From positions 62,501 to 126,500 of the forward strand of contig JACEFZ010025809.1 in NCBI GenBank assembly GCA_014155875.1: a stretch of DNA of 64,000 nt. The letters run 5' to 3'. The notes under the pieces are model-generated. The model was not told the DNA's origin and searched no databases. It saw nothing but the letters and a program-made list of their open reading frames with translations. The translations under genes were made by a program, and so were the position numbers. The number at the start of each line of letters is the position of its first letter. The stretch's first letter is position 1. Of the stretch, positions 63,506-64,000 are shown piece by piece. The DNA comes from Cepaea nemoralis (lineage: Eukaryota > Mollusca > Gastropoda > Stylommatophora > Helicidae).

Positions 63506-64000
63506 TTACCAGTGTTCCGTGGTATTAGAGGTTGTCCCCACAACTGGTGTTCCGATGTATTAGAGGTTGTCCCCACAGCTGGTGTTCCGATGTATTAGAG
63601 GTTGTCCCCACAGCTGGTGTTCCGATGTATTAGAGGTTGTCCCCACAGCTGGTGTTCCGATGTATTAGAGGTGGGTCCGATGTATTAGAGGTTGTCCCCA
63701 CAACTGGTGTTCCGATGTATTAGAGGTTGTCCCCACAACTGGTGTTCCGATGTATTAGAGGTTGTCCCCACAACTGGTGTTCCGATGTATTAGAGGTTGT
63801 CCCCACAACTGGTGTTCCGATGTATTAGAGGTTGTCCCCACAACTGGTGTTCCGATGTATTAGAGGTTGTCCCCACAACTGGTGTTCCGATGTATTAGAG
63901 GTTGTCCCCACAACTGGTGTTCCGATGTATTAGAGGTTGTCCCCACAACTGGTGTTCTGATGTATTAGAGGTTGTCCCCACAACTGGTGTTCCGATGTAT
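63506..64000. repeat. Homogeneous minisatellite, 35-bp unit, runs off window
   Basis: About 14 nearly identical copies of 'tgttccgatgtattagagg' plus 'ttgtccccacaactgg'. One partial unit at 63660-63680 and a g/a variant (cagctgg) in the first copies. No unique spacers between repeats. Confidence 0.96.

Overview
The window is eukaryotic, repeat-dominated DNA with no bacterial or phage features. It holds LTR elements, several LINE lineages, three tRNA-derived SINE families, mariner and pogo/Tigger relics, many minisatellites and TTAGGG-type repeats. LINE tails and SINEs of this style suggest an invertebrate, most likely a lophotrochozoan such as a mollusc; that is inference, not proof. No complete host gene is recognisable. 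One good isolated exon candidate (36900-37082, minus) and two weaker ones are listed.

Layout. 1-13240: a roughly 30-bp minisatellite interrupted by a full-length Ty3/gypsy-type retrotransposon (472-10394, minus strand, 2.43-kb LTRs, AGTAG target duplication), followed by a second 26-28-bp array. In this element integrase is encoded upstream of reverse transcriptase, the reverse of the usual gypsy order and the arrangement known from Gmr1-like elements. 13955-21181: LINE 3' ends, trinucleotide tracts, a LINE piece flanked by a SINE with a perfect 14-bp duplication, tetranucleotide repeats and a dead mariner (19984-21181, TIRs, TA duplication, DD34D residues still readable). 21334-28605: a nested stack in which a SINE is split by a second LTR element (21662-28050, CTTCT duplication, RT missing) and also by another SINE. 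28606-45770: SINE and LINE remnants, long minisatellites (42, 27, 21, 34 and 43 bp units), microsatellites, and an internally deleted Tigger-like transposon (38180-39205).

45776-54015 is the most unusual object. It is an 8.24-kb element with 1.6-kb terminal inverted repeats, a perfect 6-bp target duplication (AATAAG) and AG...CT termini. Its arms carry TTAGGG/TTAGGGG tracts and tRNA-like B-box modules. It encodes nothing I recognise. The boundaries fit a non-autonomous Polinton/Maverick-like element, but that assignment rests on termini and target duplication alone.

54016-64000: further SINEs, a LINE C-terminus broken by another LINE tail, a possible solo LTR, and two large minisatellites (42/43-bp at 60490-63352 and a very uniform 35-bp array at 63506-64000 that runs off the window).

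The genes do not form a host pathway. Function here is transposition: Gag, protease, integrase and reverse transcriptase of LTR elements, RT of LINEs, and two DDE/D transposases, nearly all broken. The two LTR elements have LTR pairs differing at only a few positions yet carry frame-broken pol genes, and many differences are single-base indels, so residual long-read assembly errors are possible.
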